This document shows, one piece after another, positions 35,851-45,388 of a stretch of DNA of 64,000 nt. Both the position numbers and the translations under genes were made by a program. Source of the stretch: Theropithecus gelada (lineage: Eukaryota; Chordata; Mammalia; Primates; Cercopithecidae); the NCBI RefSeq assembly GCF_003255815.1, contig NC_037668.1, positions 89,209,451 through 89,273,450 of the forward strand, in the 5' to 3' direction. The notes under the pieces were generated by a model that made no database searches, was not told where the DNA came from, and worked only from the letters and a program-made list of their open reading frames with translations. How positions within the stretch are numbered: position 1 is the stretch's first letter; the number at the start of each line of letters is the position of its first letter.

Positions 35851-36390
35851 AGACTAGGAGCTTTATCAGGTTCTAGGAGGTCCTTTAGGAAGACTCTCAA
35901 AGGCAAATCCCTGATCTCCCATCCCACCCTTAGCCCTGCCCTCTCACCAGAGCAAAATTCACTGGGGACTTTTCCCACCACACATGGAAATCTGTCCACT
36001 CGGAATACCTCCGTTTTCCATTTCAAATTGTAGGGGGAGGGGATGGAGCACTTCCAGTGATGGTAAGAAATCTGTTATGAAACGAAACACCCCCCGTGTT
36101 AATAACTTGGTCTGAAATCTGTTTTTATGAGCCGGGCCCCCTGTGCCTCTAGTATACTTGTATTGACTCTCATAGTTACCCTTTTAGTTTTACTGTGTTC
36201 TGTGAAAATTTGTAATTGGTTGAGAATCACTGTGGGCGTCCATTCTTCTTCAACTAAATCTCCACAGGTTTTTTGAGCTGGTGTGGATTAGTTTAACTCT
36301 TGTATTCAACCATTAGTGCTACCACCTTCTCACATTACAATACAATTACTGGAAGCAAGTACTGCATTTCCTATGCAACAAAAAAGGAAA

Positions 36391-36396
36391 AATAAA
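36391..36396 (+). terminator. NFIA: Distal AATAAA, probable end of NFIA
   Basis: AATAAA occurs in GGAAAAATAAAAAATTGC and is followed by a GT/T-containing stretch (GCTGTGTCATCATTTGCTTT). It gives a terminal exon of about 7.5 kb, close to my recollection of the long NFIA transcript. Beyond it the sequence changes to repeat-rich intergenic DNA within about 1 kb. Confidence 0.6.
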
Positions 36397-36415
36397 AAAT
36401 TGCTAATGCTATGGA

Positions 36416-37279
36416 AGCTGTGTCATCATTTGCTTTACAGCATGCCTGGGTGATTGAGTGACGGTCACGGGTGTGGACTGGAGGCTCCCACAGAAGATGG
36501 TCTTTATGCACCGTGGGATTTGTCAGGCACATAGCATCCTTGGCTGTGTTCTGATGGGCAGTGTTATTTTTTCAACTACCTAGACAAATACAGGACTTGA
36601 CACTCACGTAATGTTTACTGTGTGCTTGATATTGTTCTGAGTGTCATGTAGATTGAATTATTTGGGACCCAATTGGGAATCAGGAATAGGATTCAGTGGG
36701 TTTTCCAACAGGGGCTGTAAAGTTGCCTAGGTATCAGTAACTGCGGGATACAGCCACCACCCCTGGAGCTGGGGAAACTGAAGGGAAAGGCGGGCTTACC
36801 AGAACCTAGGCACTCAAGGAGGGACACCACACAGCTGATAATTGGGTCTTTTCTGAGGGGGGTGGTCACCACGAGGGTGGGGACAACACATGGCCAGTGG
36901 CCAGACCTCTGAGAAGACATGGGGTGCTGGTGCTAGAATCACTGCGGGGAATGAAGGGGAGATTAGTACTTCTGAGAAGGTGAGGTGTGGCTGGTGCCAG
37001 AGTGCCCAAAGGAGCTGGAGGCTGCAGGTGCAGCTGTCCTCTGCTGCGGTGGCATTGTGGACAGAAACTGAAACCAGAAAGAAGTCCCTTCGCCCTCTTC
37101 CTCCTCCTCCTTCTAGGCTCCTGCCTGTGTCTCCCATGGGCTGGACCTAATGGTGGCTATCAGGCAAGGGAGTCTGGAAAAGGTAACGAGAAAAATACCA
37201 GCACCAACCCCATGAAGCAGAATATAGATGAGACAGCTTGGAGACAAGACGATACATAAATAACAGCAGACATATCTCA
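36416..37279. other. Intergenic sequence, nothing recognised
   Basis: The stretch after the NFIA end is moderately GC-rich at 36.7-37.15 kb with open frames on both strands, none protein-like. No repeat is recognised. Confidence 0.5.
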
Positions 37280-37460
37280 GTCCATTCAAACCTCACACCT
37301 GGGGAGATAGGTACTGCTTTTATCCTCTTATAGATGAGGAAACCAAGCAGAGGGAGATTAAATAATTTATCCAAGGCCATATAGTGTGTAATTGACACAG
37401 TGGGATTTGAATCCAAGAAATCCGGCCCCAACCTCCATCCTATAATCACTGCAATATATT
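37280..37460 (-). repeat. MIR SINE remnant
   Basis: Antisense MIR text is visible: CTTATAGATGAGGAAACC, TTTATCCAAGGCCATATAG and GGGATTTGAATCC. Confidence 0.8.
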
Positions 37461-37464
37461 GACT

Positions 37465-37640
37465 CTTAATTATTTATTCAATAAATACTAATTGAGTGCC
37501 TACTGTGTACCAGAGACCATACCAGGGGCTAGAAATAGTAAGTAAAGATTGGGCATCTATGCTGATAAAGTATGCATTCTAGTGGACAAAAGAAACATTC
37601 AAATAATGTTTGAACAGCAGCAAAGGTAAGCACGTGGTTG
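37465..37640 (-). repeat. L2 3'-end fragment
   Basis: TTATTCAATAAATACTAATT, GAGTGCCTACTGTGTACCAG and CATTCTAGTGGACAAAAG follow the reverse complement of LINE-2 3' sequence. Confidence 0.7.
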
Positions 37641-37667
37641 TGATACATGCCATAAATGATATACATT

Positions 37668-37892
37668 GATGCAGGAGGATGCCATGAGCTCAAGATTTCA
37701 AGACCAGCCTGGGCAACAGAGGGAGACCCCATCTCTACCAAAAATTTAAAAATTTAAAAATTGGCTGAGCATGGTGGTGTGCACCTGTGGTTCCGGCTAC
37801 TTGGGAGGCTGAGGTGGGAGGAGGGCTTGAACTTGGAAGGTTGAGGCTGCAGTGAGATATGAGTGACAGAGCGAGACCCTGTCTCAAAATAA
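37668..37892 (+). mobile_element. AluJ-type fragment
   Basis: A diverged Alu lacks its first 55-60 bases (it begins in GAGGATGCCATGAGCTCAAG) and shows an A-rich linker, a right arm and CAGAGCGAGACCCTGTCTC. It is the first Alu downstream of the gene and one of the oldest here by divergence. Confidence 0.85.
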
Positions 37893-39004
37893 ATTTGTTT
37901 AAAAAGAGGTATATACATTGCCATGAAAGCCTAATGAGACTAGTATGATAGGTAGAAATTAACCAGGCAAAAGAGGGAAGAAAGAATATTCTGCGCAGAA
38001 AAACAAAGAACCTTAGTCAAATGGAGCTCGGCACCTGTGAGGGGCTAGAAGAAGGTTTATTTGGATGAAGAGGAGAAACGGAGAGGAAATGCGGTACAAA
38101 ATGAAGCTTGATATTTAAGTCAAGACATTGTGGGACCTTGCAGGCAGGTTTGTCCTACCCTCTAAGAGCTTTATAAAACATGTATCAGTCAGATAAGACT
38201 AGGTCTATGCTGTCATACAAATAAGTCCAAAATCTCAGTGGCTCACAACAATAAAGGTTTACCACTGATTTTACATGTCTATCAAAGTTGCCTGGGGCCC
38301 CTGCACAGGATCTCATTCCGCGACCCAGGGTGAAAAGTAGCTACCATCTGGACCACTGCTGGATGTGTTAGCAAGGCACATAGCTGGCTTTTAATATTCC
38401 AACTAGAATTGACACACAGCACTCCGCTCACATTGCACTGGCCAGAGCAAGTCGCCGGGCCATGCCTGGGTTTGACAGGACCTAGAAGGATAGTCCTTCC
38501 CCATGGAAGGCTTAGAGAACATGATTGCAAACTAGTTAAGAGAGGAGAGAGAAGTATGACCTGAGTGGAGAGGGCTGCCAAAAAAAAAAGCTACTGCAGC
38601 AATGGAAGAGATGACAGATTCCCAGGCTGTGGTGCCCATGATAGAATGAAAGAGAAGTGGATAGATTTGAGAGATTAATACGGATATTAATAGCCACTGC
38701 ATACTGAGCTCTTTCATGTGCCAAGTGCTATAGGTGATTTATCCCATTAAATTGAGTATGTTCTCTCTTATTATTGTAGCTCTCAGAAAGGTGTAGTCAG
38801 TCCTCAAAACACGTTGCTGACTCAAGTGAATAGAGCAATTTCACATGTACATGCCTTAGAGTTTAAGTTAGACCAAATCAGTCACTATCTTATTTCAGTC
38901 TTGAGTATTTGGGGTTAAGAAATTGGAATGAAGGTCAGCCAACACCACCCCTTTATTGACATACTCTGTGACAAAGTGGTGCTTAATACTGGGCTCAAAG
39001 GGAA
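37893..39004. other. Intergenic sequence with a possible LTR fragment
   Basis: About 38180-38560 reads AAAATCTCAGTGGCTCACAA, then CAATAAAGGTTTACCACTG, then CTGGCCAGAGCAAGTC and resembles a dispersed retroviral-type LTR in reverse orientation. I cannot name the family. The rest is unrecognised. Confidence 0.4.
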
Positions 39005-39245
39005 GGCAATGCAGTGATCAAAACCATGGACTCAGGCCCAGACAGCCTGGGTTGAATCCTGGCTCTGCATTTTATTAGCTCTATGGTGTTGGCAAGTGCC
39101 TCAGTTTCCCCATTGGTAAGATGGAAATAATTATAACAGCACCAAACTACTTCACAGCGCTGATGTAGATATTTGATGAGTTAAATTTTATAAAGTGGTT
39201 AACAGTGGCTTGGCATATTGTAAATGCTATGTGAACGCTGTAACT
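39005..39245 (+). repeat. MIR SINE, nearly full length
   Basis: Sense MIR order is complete: ATGGACTCAGGCCCAGACAG, CCTGGGTTGAATCCTGGCTC, GCCTCAGTTTCCCCATTGG and a degraded TTGGCATATTGTAAATGC end. Confidence 0.85.
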
Positions 39246-39424
39246 AACTCAACAAATGATTCCAAAATCTTAGACATAAAGCATTCTTTCAGCGCACCGT
39301 TGGCATAAGCCTTCTTCCTCTTCCTGATCATTTTCAGGCCTCTATTTGTGTGAATTCTGAAACCCTTCATCTGACACCTGCCTCAACTAAGCAAGAGGAA
39401 GTAGCATACAAAATGAGTCCAGGA

Positions 39425-39948
39425 ATAAAGAAAATCTGGTATATATCCACAACGGAATATTATTCAGCCATAAAAGAATGAAATCCTGCCATTTGCAGCA
39501 GCGTGGATGAGCCCAAGGGCATTATTGTTAAGTGACATAAACCAGGCACAAAAAGACAAATACTGCTTGTTGTCACTCATATGTGAAAGCAAAAGTTGAT
39601 CTTGTAGAAGTAGAGAGTAGAACAGTGGTGACCAGAGGCGGGAAAAGCGGAGTGTGCAGGATAACAAATTGGCTAATGGGTACAAAATTACAATTAGGAG
39701 AAATAAGTTATAGTGTTCTTATAGCATAGTAGGATATATGTGGCTAACAATAATATATTGTACATTTCAAAATAGCTAAAAGAGAGGGTTTTGAATGTTC
39801 CCAACACAAAGAAATGATCAGTGTTGGAGGTGATCGATATTTCAATTATCCTGATTTTATCATTACACATTGTATACATTCATTGAAAGAACATATGTAC
39901 CCCCATAAATATATATGATTATTATGTATCAATTTAAAACTTAAAAAA
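39425..39948 (+). repeat. L1 3'-end fragment
   Basis: Sense L1 3' text runs through ACGGAATATTATTCAGCC, TGACATAAACCAGGCACAAA and AATTATCCTGATTTTATCATTACACATTGTATAC in short order, ending TTAAAACTTAAAAAA. The copy is better preserved than the one at 2825. Its A-rich end was the landing site of the next Alu. Confidence 0.9.
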
Positions 39949-40248
39949 TTTTTTTGAGATGGAATCTCACTCTGTTGCCCAGGCTGAAGTACAGTGGCAC
40001 AGTCTTGGCTCACTGCAGCCTCTGCCTCCTGGGTTCAAGCAATTCTTGATCCTCGCACATCAGCCTCCTGAGTAGCTGAGATAACAGGTGTGTGCCACCA
40101 TGCCCAGCTATTTTTTGTGTTTTTATTAGAGATGGTGTTTTGCCATGTTGCCCAGGCTGGTCTTGAACTCCTGGCTCCAAGTGATCTGCCCACTTCAGCC
40201 TCCCAAAGTGCCCACCAGGATTATAGGCATGAACCACTGCACCCAGCC
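39949..40248 (-). mobile_element. Alu, minus strand, in an L1 tail
   Basis: A full-length minus-strand Alu starts at its T-tract (TTTTTTTGAGATGGAATCTC) and ends GCACCCAGCC. The target-site duplication AAAACTTAA lies on both sides (39937-39945 and 40248-40256, roughly), showing insertion into the L1 tail. A small duplication GTGCCCACCAGGATT disrupts the left arm. Confidence 0.93.
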
Positions 40249-40274
40249 AAAACTTAATATATATATATTTATAC

Positions 40275-40552
40275 GGAGTTTCGCTCTTGTTGCCCAAGCT
40301 GGAGTGCAATGGCACGATCTCAGCTCACTACAACCTCCACCTCCCAGGTTCAAGTGATTCTCCAGCTTCAGCCTCCCTAGTAGCTGGGAGTATAGGTGCC
40401 CACCACCACGCCCAGCTGATTTTTTGTATTTTTAGTAGAGACGGGGTTTCACTATGTTGTCTAGACTGGTCTTGAACCCCTGATCTCAAGCAATCCACCC
40501 GCCTCAGCCTCCCAAAGTGCTGGAATTACAGGCATGAGCCACCATGCTGGCT
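40275..40552 (-). mobile_element. Alu, minus strand, tail-less
   Basis: The element begins GGAGTTTCGCTCTTGTTGCC and ends ATGAGCCACCATGCTGGC. It lacks the T-tract and the TTGAGAC segment, and a run of TATATAT sits in their place, so the original A-tail may have decayed to (TA)n. Confidence 0.92.
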
Positions 40553-40599
40553 AACTCAAAATATTTTTAAGAGTTAATAGAAATATGAAAGGAAAAAAA

Positions 40600-40800
40600 A
40601 TGAATCCAGGATCTGAAACCCGACACACTCAGTTTAAGCCTTGGTTTGTCATTTTATTGGTTCTGCAATATTAGAGGCCTCAATTTTCCTGTTTGTAAAA
40701 TGGGAATAAGGATAGTAACTACCTTATAAGGTCATTAAAAGGGTTAAATAAAATTAATTCATGTAAAACACCCAGCACAGTATCGGCCACATAACAACAA
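40600..40800 (+). repeat. MIR SINE remnant
   Basis: Sense MIR core is visible: CCTCAATTTTCCTGTTTGTA, AAATGGGAATAAGGATAGTA and the end segment AACACCCAGCACAG. Confidence 0.8.
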
Positions 40801-40844
40801 CAATTACTCTTTGGTGCCTCTCCAAGGAGAACCCTGGCACCCTG

Positions 40845-41065
40845 GAGGGCAGTATTGTATAGTGGAAAGGAGCCTGGCTTGAAACTAGAGGACTGGATTG
40901 TGAGTCCCACTTCCACCATTTACTGGCCATATAACACTAAGCAAGTTACTATACCTCGGAGTCTCAGTTTCCTCACCGGTAAAATGAATGCAGCAATCTC
41001 TGCCTCCCTCGAGGGAGAAGTCCGAATGGCTCAGTGAACGCAGATGAGAATGTGCTGGGAAGCAC
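40845..41065 (+). repeat. MIR SINE, second tandem-sense copy
   Basis: A near complete sense MIR starts GTATTGTATAGTGGAAAGGA and carries AAGCAAGTTACTATACCTCG, GTCTCAGTTTCCTCACCGG and TAAAATGAATGCAGC. It lies 45 bp from the previous sense MIR. Confidence 0.85.
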
Positions 41066-41269
41066 AGTTGCAAGCATCAGGCACCAGACTAGATTGGATG
41101 GAACCCAGAGAGATGGCCTCACCTGGCTCTGGTTCCTATTTTCCTCAACGGTATTCTGACTGCCAGGGAAATCCACTCTTAACAGGCAAGGAAAGGAGGC
41201 CAAGAGACTGGCACCAGTCATCATTTTAACCCTTCACGCTCTGCCTCTTTGGTATAAGAACATGGCTAA

Positions 41270-41560
41270 GGCCAGGCGCGGTGGCTCAAGCCTGTAATCC
41301 CAGCACTTTGGGAGGCCGAGGCGGGTGGATCACGAGGTCAGGAGATCGAGACTATCCTGGCTAACATGGTGAAACCCCGTCTCTACTAAAAATACAAAAA
41401 ACTAGCCGGGCGTGGTGGTGGGCGCCTGTAGTCTCAGCTACTTGGGAGGCTGAGGCAGGAGAATGGCGTGAACCCGGGAGGCGGAGCTTGCAGTGAGCCG
41501 AGATCACGCCACTGCACTCCAGCCTGGGAGACTCAGCGAGACTCCATCTCAAAAAAAAAA
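41270..41560 (+). mobile_element. AluY with expanded tail
   Basis: A full-length AluY (GGCCAGGCGCGGTGGCTC start, GGCGGAGCTTGCAGTGAGCC right arm) is preceded by the target sequence AAGAACATGGCTAA at 41256-41269. Its A-tail has mutated into (AAT)n and then a long GGA/GAA microsatellite that contains the assembly gap. The second copy of the target sequence is at 41845. The low divergence marks it as young. Confidence 0.95.
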
Positions 41561-41844
41561 AAATAATAATAATAATAATAATANNNNNNNNNNNNNNNNN
41601 NNNNNNNNNNNNNNNNNNNNNNNNNNNNNNNNNNNNNNNNNNNNNNNNNNNNNNNNNNNNNNNNNNNNNNNNNNNNNNNNAGGAGGAGGAGGAGGAGGAG
41701 GAGGAGGAGAAGGAGAAGGAGAAGGAGAAGGAGAAGGAGAAGGAGAAGGAGAAGAAGAAGAAGAAGAAGAAGAAGAAGAAGAAGAAGAAGAAGAAGAAGA
41801 AGAAGAAGAAGAAAGAAGAAGAAGAAAGAAGAAAGAAGAAGAAG
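41561..41844. repeat. (AAT)n / gap / (GGA)n / (GAAGGA)n / (GAA)n microsatellite
   Basis: The Alu tail passes through As, (AAT)n, 97 Ns (41584-41680), (AGG)n, a hexamer-like (GAAGGA)n and then more than 25 GAA units with a few GAAA interruptions. The visible 3' part is a pure purine strand of over 160 bp. Such purine tracts can form triplex (H-DNA), and a GAA tract grown from an Alu A-tract is also the origin of the Friedreich ataxia repeat. The true length is unknown because of the gap. Confidence 0.97.
41584..41680. other. Assembly gap (97 N)
   Basis: Ninety-seven Ns interrupt the microsatellite. The change of unit on the two sides (AAT left, AGG right) shows that repeat sequence is missing, so the given length may not be real. 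Confidence 1.
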
Positions 41845-41862
41845 AAGAACATGGCTAAATAG

Positions 41863-42174
41863 GCGAGGCGCAGTGGCTCAAGCCTGTAATCCCAGCACTT
41901 TGGGAGGCTGAGACGGGCGGATCACGAGGTCAGGAGATCGAGACCAGCCTGGCTAACGTGGTGAATGAAACCCCGTCTCTACCAAAAAAATACAAAAAAC
42001 TAGCCGGGCGAGGTGGCGGACGCCTGTAGTCCCAGCTACTCAGGAGGCTGAGCCAGGAGAATGGCGTAGACCCGGGAGGCAGAGCTTGCAGTGAGCTGAG
42101 ATCCGCCCACTGCACTCCAGCCTGGGCGACAAAGCAAGACTCCGTCTCAAAGAAAAGAAAAAAAAAAAAAAAAA
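41863..42174 (+). mobile_element. AluY inserted at the same target as its neighbour
   Basis: The second AluY starts GCGAGGCGCAGTGGCTC and has a GGCAGAGCTTGCAGTGAGC right arm and a long A-tail. It is flanked by perfect 18-bp duplications AAGAACATGGCTAAATAG at 41845-41862 and 42175-42192. The left of these is also the 3' duplication of the AluY at 41270, so two retrotranspositions used the same site. A GTGAATGAAACC duplication sits in its left arm. Confidence 0.95.
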
Positions 42175-42349
42175 AAGAACATGGCTAAATAGTAAAGACC
42201 CACTGGTGGAGAAGCGGGGCTTCCCCTGACTTATGAGGAATGAAATACCTTCTGGTTCATCTCTGAAACACATTAGGCCATTGTAAATTTGCTTTCCATC
42301 TGGCACACTCAGTATGGATTTTAAGTCCTTTTATAGGAAACCTGGTAAA

Positions 42350-42890
42350 ACAAATAAAAAGCACATTTATCTCTACTATCACATTAAATTTTTTATTATG
42401 GAAAAATATGCATGTACAAATTAAAGAGAATTGATGAACAAATTAATAGGTACCTATCGTCCATTACTTGTAATCAATGGCTCCCCACTTTACACCCCAG
42501 CCACTTCCTGACTGACCACCCCCAGGATATTTTAAAACAAATACCAGATATCCATAAATTTCATTTCATCCAAAAATTTTTAGAATATATCTCTGAAAGA
42601 CAAGAATTATTTTATAAGATGTACTCAAAATACCATTTTATACCTCAAAATAGTAACAATAATTTCTTAATATCACCGAATAACCAATCTGTTCAAACAC
42701 TCCTATCTTTTAATTTTTTAAAAATAGTTTGTCCAGATAAGATCAATTAACTAAATGGTTTGTATATGCCTTAAGTCTTTATAACTATAGGGTCTCCTTC
42801 CCTCTCCGGTATTTTTCTTGTAACAATTTACTCGAGAAACTCTTCATTTGTCCTGAAGAGTTTTTCACAGGATTTGGTGGATGACATCAA
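42350..42890. repeat. Degraded LINE fragment
   Basis: ATTTTAAAACAAATACCAGA, ATATATCTCTGAAAGACAAG, TTAATATCACCGAATAACC and ATAGGGTCTCCTTCCCTCTC echo an old dispersed LINE-type 3' sequence. Orientation and family are not certain. A 112-codon frame at 42412-42750 follows it by chance. Confidence 0.45.
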
Positions 42891-43313
42891 TGTGGCATAC
42901 AGAGTTCAGCATGTTCTACCATCAAATTGGAAGCATATTCCCGGCCTTGGAAGCTGACCCTATGGAATGAAATCCCAAGACTGTTTCACAGATTAATCAT
43001 GGGAAGGACTAAGGGACTTGCCCTTGGGTTTGTGTCCTGACTCTCTGGAAACTGTGGGCAAATAACTGGCCCAAAGGGCAAGGTGCTTCAGGGCAGTTCT
43101 CCGCTGCTGATTTTTGTTTTGTTTTGTATTGTTTCCTCTAACAGGGAGTGTGAAGGCTAAGGGAGGGCCTACTGAATGACAAAGGACCCTGTTCTCCTTT
43201 GCCACCTTCTACTGATAATTAAAAACAGAAACAAACAGACAAAAAAATAGTTTCCATCTTAACGGAGAAGATAAATAATTCTGGTTGAAAACTCAAGATT
43301 AAAGTCTGTCTGA
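42891..43313. other. Intergenic sequence, nothing recognised
   Basis: The interval between a LINE remnant and the Alu pair shows no gene and no nameable repeat. Confidence 0.55.
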
Positions 43314-43617
43314 ACTGGGCACACTGGCTCACGCCTATAATCCCAGCACTTCGAGAGGCCAAGTCGGGCAGATGACCTGAGGTCAGGAGTTGAAGACCAG
43401 CCTGGCCAACATGGTGAAACCCCGTACCTACCAAAAATAATAATAATAAAAATTAGCCAGGTGTGGTGGCGGGCGCCTGTAATCCCAGCTAATCGGGGGG
43501 CGGAGGCTGGAGAATCACTTGAACCCAGGAGGTGGAGGTTGCAGTGAGTAGAGATCATGCCATTGCACTCCAGCCTGGGCAACAAGAGGGAAACTCCGTC
43601 TCAAAAAAATAAAAATA
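43314..43617 (+). mobile_element. Alu, plus strand (left of tandem pair)
   Basis: The Alu starts ACTGGGCACACTGGCTCACG and has the full dimer, with an (AAT)n-containing linker and a short TCAAAAAAATAAAAATA tail. Its tail abuts the next Alu without intervening sequence. Confidence 0.93.
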
Positions 43618-43932
43618 GGCTAGGTGCAGTGGCTCACACCTGTAGTCCCAGCACTCTGGGAGGCCGAGGCAGGCAGATCACCTGAGGTCAGGAGTTCGAG
43701 ACCAGCCTAACCAACATGGAGAAACCCCATCTCTACTAAAAATACACAGTGTGCATAGTGGTGCATGCCTATCATCCCAGCTACTCAGGAGGCTGAGGCA
43801 GAAGAATAGCTTGAACCCGGGAGGCAGAGGTTACAGTGAGCCAAGATCACACCATTGCACTCCAGCCTAGGCAACAAGAGCGAAACTCCATCTCAAAAAA
43901 AATTAATAAATAAAATAAAAATAAAAATAAAA
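43618..43932 (+). mobile_element. Alu, plus strand (right of tandem pair)
   Basis: A second full Alu starts GGCTAGGTGCAGTGGCTC directly at the tail of the first and ends in a decayed AAAT-rich tail. It probably inserted into the A-tail of its neighbour, a preferred L1-endonuclease target. Confidence 0.93.
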
Positions 43933-44514
43933 TGTGTCTTTTCATGCCTCCTTGTTCAATAAACATCCTGTTTCCTTTGTCAATGTGTGCTCTTGGGGAC
44001 CGGAAGTCACTTGCTAGCCAGGGAAGAGAGAATTCCCGGTCAGGCTCTGTGGAAGCAGTGGGGCTAGATTCTTGAAGGCCCTAAGATCACTTCATCTCTA
44101 GCTCACTTGCTGCTTCCACTTCCACCACCATGGCTCTTAACACTGACCTGGGCCAACTCTTTTCTATGAAACTACAAAAGCTCATTATGTAAAGTCTTTC
44201 AAAACAAACACAACAAACATCATTGAGTAGCTCCCATGTGCCAGAACTTGGGGCTAGTGAAGGAGATGAATTTGAGATCATCCCAGAAGGGTGGAGTCTA
44301 GCAGAGGAAGCAGACATGCAAACCAAATAATTGCGCCACAGCCTTGCAAGAACCAGGAAGACATCATGGGCCAAGTAATCTGGGAACCAACCATGCCTAA
44401 GGAAGAGAGAATAGGGAGGAGCAGGGGCTCTACAGGGAGCCCCTGGAAGCTACAAGGAAGAGATGCACAGTCCAGGACTTCAAGGATGAGGAAGAGTTCA
44501 AGAGATTGACTGGA
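43933..44514. other. Intergenic sequence, nothing recognised
   Basis: No repeat or gene is recognised. Short frames on both strands at 44.1-44.5 kb have no protein-like features. Confidence 0.5.
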
Positions 44515-44690
44515 AGATATTAATGACGCTAATAGTAACAACAACCACATGCACTGAGTGAACCCTTAACTTCACACTATGTGTTATTCTAAGTGCTTTC
44601 CATGCACTCGCACATATAATTCAACCCAGTGACAGAGACACCATTGTTATCCCTGTTGTACAGATGAGGATACTGAGGCACAGTTTCAGT
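44515..44690 (-). repeat. MIR SINE remnant
   Basis: Antisense MIR text is visible: CCATTGTTATCCCTGTTGTA, CAGATGAGGATACTGAGGCA. A short L2/MIR end (AGAACAGTGCTTGGCATATA) also lies at 44838. Confidence 0.75.
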
Positions 44691-45163
44691 AGCATTTCTT
44701 CCCTACTTAATAGCTACCTGTATATGACTTTAAAGTGCAAACACTCAGAGGCTTAAGGGGTGTAGTGCCTGACATGTGTAAATCACAATTTATTCCAAAA
44801 GGAAGTCTGGCTGACAGCGCTCTTCCCAATGCCCAGAACAGTGCTTGGCATATAAAAGGCACTCTATAGTGTGAGGGGATGAGTATCCTATTATCCTGTG
44901 TGCCCCTCCAGATGCACTCTCCAATTTTCTCCAAAATCCTCTGTGCTCAGAAGGCTGACCTGTGTGGACCACATCGATGGGCTTCCCTGAACTAGAGCTT
45001 TCAATTGAGATCAGCAGATTGGAAGCGCTGACAGACTGGTGGATTGGAGGAGAGTGATGTCAGGTATTTATGAGGGGACTACAGAAATTTCCTGGAGAAA
45101 TGGAGTTAAAAGACAAAAATAATGCCTTTCTGGGGGTCATTTTAAAAAGATAAAATATTTTTT

Positions 45164-45388
45164 GGCTGGGCGCGGTGGCTCATGCCTGTAATCTCAGCAC
45201 TTTGGGAGGCCGAGGCAGGCAGATAACTTGAGGTCAGGAGTTCGAGACCAGCCTGACCAACATGGTGAAACCCTGTCTCTACTAAAAACATAAAAATTAG
45301 CCAGGTGCGGTGGTGGGCACCTGGAATCCCAACTACTCGGAAGGCTGAGGCAGAAGACTAGCTTGAACCCAGGAGGTGGAGGCTGAAA
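45164..45388 (+). mobile_element. 3'-truncated Alu in the mariner
   Basis: An Alu begins GGCTGGGCGCGGTGGCTCAT and stops in the right arm at GGAGGTGGAGGCTG, then runs straight into As. A long A/T-rich target-site duplication (AAAAAGATAAAATA-TTTTTT, about 20 bp) flanks it at 45144-45163 and about 45389-45409. Since the 3' end is missing but the duplication is intact, the source RNA was probably shortened and reverse-transcribed from an A-rich end. Confidence 0.9.

Larger units (their letters stand above)
28940..36415 (+). other. NFIA: NFIA long 3'UTR
   Basis: After the stop codon about 7.5 kb runs to a distal AATAAA at 36391. The stretch is AT-rich and almost free of interspersed repeats, with many homopolymer tracts: A/CAAAA runs at 30000-30020 and 30410-30475, AAAG runs at 31805-31845, T-runs near 32310, 32890-32913, 33430-33455 and 35662-35696, and a TC tract at 33539-33574. 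It holds miR-223 and miR-29 seed matches and several internal poly(A) signals, so shorter isoforms are likely. No second coding region is supported. The exact 3' end is inferred from the last convincing poly(A) signal. Confidence 0.75.

Noticed and set aside
36690..37150. Overlapping open frames just after the NFIA end
   Set aside because: They lie on both strands in moderately GC-rich DNA, with no recognisable motif or gene structure.
41493..41858. Open frames through the GAA microsatellite (poly-Glu / poly-Phe-Ser)
   Set aside because: They come from simple triplet repeat and run across a gap of unknown sequence; part of the frame is Alu. Not a gene.
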